Shown: one piece after another, positions 5,869 to 7,173 of the stretch
Layout of the letters: every line of letters begins with the position of its first letter
How positions within the stretch are numbered: the stretch's first letter is position 1
Assembly (NCBI GenBank): GCA_021851625.1
Contig: JAJZCX010000073.1
Location: 1-7,173 of the forward strand
Length of the DNA stretch: 7,173 nt
From: Acidobacteriota bacterium
GTDB taxonomy: Bacteria; Acidobacteriota; Terriglobia; Terriglobales; Acidobacteriaceae
Reading direction: 5' to 3'
Notes under the pieces: generated by a model
The model's input: the letters and a program-made list of their open reading frames with translations, nothing else
The model's database searches: none
Told to the model about the DNA's origin: nothing
Made by a program: the position numbers and the translations under genes

Positions 5869-5911
5869 TGTCATTCCGAGCGGAGCGCAGCGCAGTCGAG
5901 GAATCTGCGGT
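5869..5911 (+). repeat. Repeat copy B, outer right arm
   Basis: This 43-base arm starts TGTCATTCCGAG and ends ATCTGCGGT, 26 bases beyond the alaS stop in the direction of alaS transcription. It is the better-preserved outer copy; copy A differs from its reverse complement at seven positions. Confidence 0.85.
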
Positions 5912-5937
5912 CGCTGTGAGGCTCCGCGAATCGTAGC

Positions 5938-7173
5938 CTATCCCAGCAGTCCGCCCACAATCTCCGCCGCGCTAGCAAGAGCGGAGTCCAAAGCACCAGC
6001 ATCCTTGCCGCCGGCTTCGGCCATGTCGGGGCGTCCGCCGCCGGAACCTCCGACGCGCTGCGCCAGCAGTCCGACGATCTTGCCCGCCTGCACGCGCGCG
6101 GTTAGGTCGGCAGTGACGCCAACGATCAGCGCCACTTTATTCTCCGGCTGCGCGCCGCCAAGAATCACAACGCCAGAGCCAATCTGGTTGCGCAGGTTAT
6201 CCACCAGAGTGCGCATCTGTCCGCGATCCAGCGCATCCACGCGCTGCGCCAGCACCTTGATGCCCTTCACTGCGACGGCCTGCGCGGCGGCCTGTTTCAC
6301 ACTGCCCGCGGCGGCCTTCATGCGCGCCTCGTCCAACTCGCGGCGCAGCCGCTTGAGTTCGTCCTCCTGTGCGGAGAGCTTTTGTTGCAGCGCGTCCGCC
6401 GGGGAGAGCGTGTCATTTTTGCCTGCGATCTGCTCGGCCAGCTTGGTGACGGCAAAGTCGCGGCGAAATTCCTCCAGCGCGCCCGTGCCGGTGATGGCCT
6501 CAATGCGACGCACGCCAGAGGAGACGCTGCCCTCGCTGACGATCTTGACCAGGCCGATCTCGCCCGTGGCCGCGGTGTGCGTGCCGCCGCAGAGTTCGGT
6601 GGAGAAGTCGCCGATTTTCACCACGCGCACGCGGTCGCCATACTTTTCGCCGAAGAGCGCCATCGCGTGATACTCGTTCACGGCAACGTCAATGGGGACA
6701 TCTTCGATCGTCTCCACGCGATTGTTGGCGAGAACGTTTTTGTTGATGAGATTTTCAATGTCCTGCAATTCTTCGTCGGCCACCTGCGTGAAGTGGGAGA
6801 AGTCAAAGCGCAGGCGCGTGGGATCGTTCAACGATCCGGCCTGCTTGACGTGCGTACCCAGTGTTTCTCTCAACGCTGCGTGCAGCAGATGCGTGCCGGT
6901 GTGGTTGCGCATGGTTGCCGCGCGGAATTCATTGTCCACGACAGCGTTCAATTTGTCGCCGATGCGGATGCTTTGCTTGGCTGTAACTTTGTGCGCGAAG
7001 ACGCCCTGCACAGGCTTGGTGCAGCCATGCACATCGGCCACTGTGACGTTGCCGTCTTCGGAGAGCAGCCATCCGTGGTCGCCCACCTGGCCGCCGGAGT
7101 CGGCGTAGAAGGGCGTGTGATTGAGCACGATCTCCGCAACATCGCCGGGCTGGAGCGATGGCACGCCCGCGCC
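5938..7173 (-). CDS. alaS: Alanyl-tRNA synthetase, C-terminal half; 5' end outside window
   Basis: The frame is open to the right edge. The visible 411 residues are roughly the second half of an enzyme that usually has about 870-900. This half contains the editing domain, which hydrolyses Ser- and Gly-tRNA(Ala), with its metal-binding residues: H-x3-H in HTGTH (nt 6889-6903, minus strand) and C-x3-H in CGGTH (6577-6591). An FYADSGGQ segment lies near 7088-7111. After this come a heptad-rich coiled-coil stretch (about 6310-6400, LQQKLSAQEDELKRLRREL) and the C-terminal DHHA1/C-Ala domain with the glycine-rich GGSGGGRPDMAEAGG (about 6010-6055). The aminoacylation domain is not in the window. All expected motifs for this half are intact. 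It is the upstream neighbour of the amidase on the same strand, but the 400-base gap and the amidase promoter argue against a tight operon. Confidence 0.96.
   Translation of the reverse strand, partial: GAGVPSLQPGDVAEIVLNHTPFYADSGGQVGDHGWLLSEDGNVTVADVHGCTKPVQGVFAHKVTAKQSIRIGDKLNAVVDNEFRAATMRNHTGTHLLHAALRETLGTHVKQAGSLNDPTRLRFDFSHFTQVADEELQDIENLINKNVLANNRVETIEDVPIDVAVNEYHAMALFGEKYGDRVRVVKIGDFSTELCGGTHTAATGEIGLVKIVSEGSVSSGVRRIEAITGTGALEEFRRDFAVTKLAEQIAGKNDTLSPADALQQKLSAQEDELKRLRRELDEARMKAAAGSVKQAAAQAVAVKGIKVLAQRVDALDRGQMRTLVDNLRNQIGSGVVILGGAQPENKVALIVGVTADLTARVQAGKIVGLLAQRVGGSGGGRPDMAEAGGKDAGALDSALASAAEIVGGLLG

Larger units (their letters stand above)
5625..5911. repeat. Array of four palindromic repeat copies forming nested inverted repeats
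   Basis: Most of the non-coding stretch between the amidase and alaS is built from four copies of one repeat family, with alternating orientation: minus (5625-5667), plus (5685-5735), minus (5764-5795), plus (5869-5911). In plus orientation each begins GTCAT(T/C)C(T/C)GA and continues with a GCAG/GAAG-rich core and (G/C)ATC(C/T). The outer two can pair as a 43-base stem and the inner two as a stem of about 30 pairs. No transposase or repeat-specific gene lies nearby. This resembles REP/BIME-type extragenic repeats. Folded in RNA, it could stabilise or terminate the alaS transcript, which is inference. Confidence 0.85.
5531..5937. other. Non-coding region between alaS and the amidase gene
   Basis: About 407 bases hold no gene that I can support. 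They contain, from right to left in the direction of alaS transcription, the repeat array (5625-5911), a weak terminator-like element (5595-5618), the amidase promoter (5568-5596) and the amidase leader. Open frames crossing it run through the palindromic repeats and do not resemble proteins. Confidence 0.7.

Noticed and set aside
5625..5911. CRISPR array
   Set aside because: There are only four copies, alternating in orientation, diverged and with unequal spacers; CRISPR repeats are direct and nearly identical.

Overview
The window looks like chromosomal DNA of a GC-rich Gram-negative bacterium, most likely an acidobacterium of the Terriglobia/Acidobacteriia type. This placement is inference. 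It rests on the codon bias, the multidomain polysaccharide deacetylase/GT2 protein, and short palindromic intergenic repeats of the 'GTCATTCtGAgCG...GAATC' kind that I associate with these genomes. No phylogenetic marker was searched. Most of the window is housekeeping sequence, and I see no defence island, prophage, CRISPR array or transposase.

Left part, plus strand. The window opens inside a large gene fusing a NodB-type polysaccharide deacetylase to a processive family 2 glycosyltransferase with membrane segments. About 210 bp later comes a short receiver-only (CheY-like) response regulator. It converges, with only 29 bp between the two stop codons, on a minus-strand NarL/FixJ-type regulator whose receiver domain has lost most of its phosphorylation residues.

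Centre. Upstream of that regulator, on the same strand, is a CDP-alcohol phosphatidyltransferase (pgsA type), the phosphatidylglycerophosphate synthase of phospholipid synthesis. A tRNA-Val(GAC) gene diverges from pgsA, behind a well-matched sigma70 promoter, and carries an encoded CCA end. The tRNA converges on an exported N-acetylmuramoyl-L-alanine amidase with a TPR-like N-terminal region.

Right part. A 400-bp non-coding stretch separates the amidase from the 3' half of alaS (alanyl-tRNA synthetase), which runs off the right edge. This stretch holds the amidase promoter and four copies of one palindromic repeat family, arranged as two nested inverted repeats.

The genes do not form one pathway. 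Common themes are cell-envelope synthesis and remodelling (deacetylase/GT2, PgsA, amidase) and translation (tRNA-Val, AlaRS), with two regulators between them. The observations most worth a second look are the degenerate receiver of the NarL-type regulator and the nested inverted-repeat array upstream of the amidase promoter.
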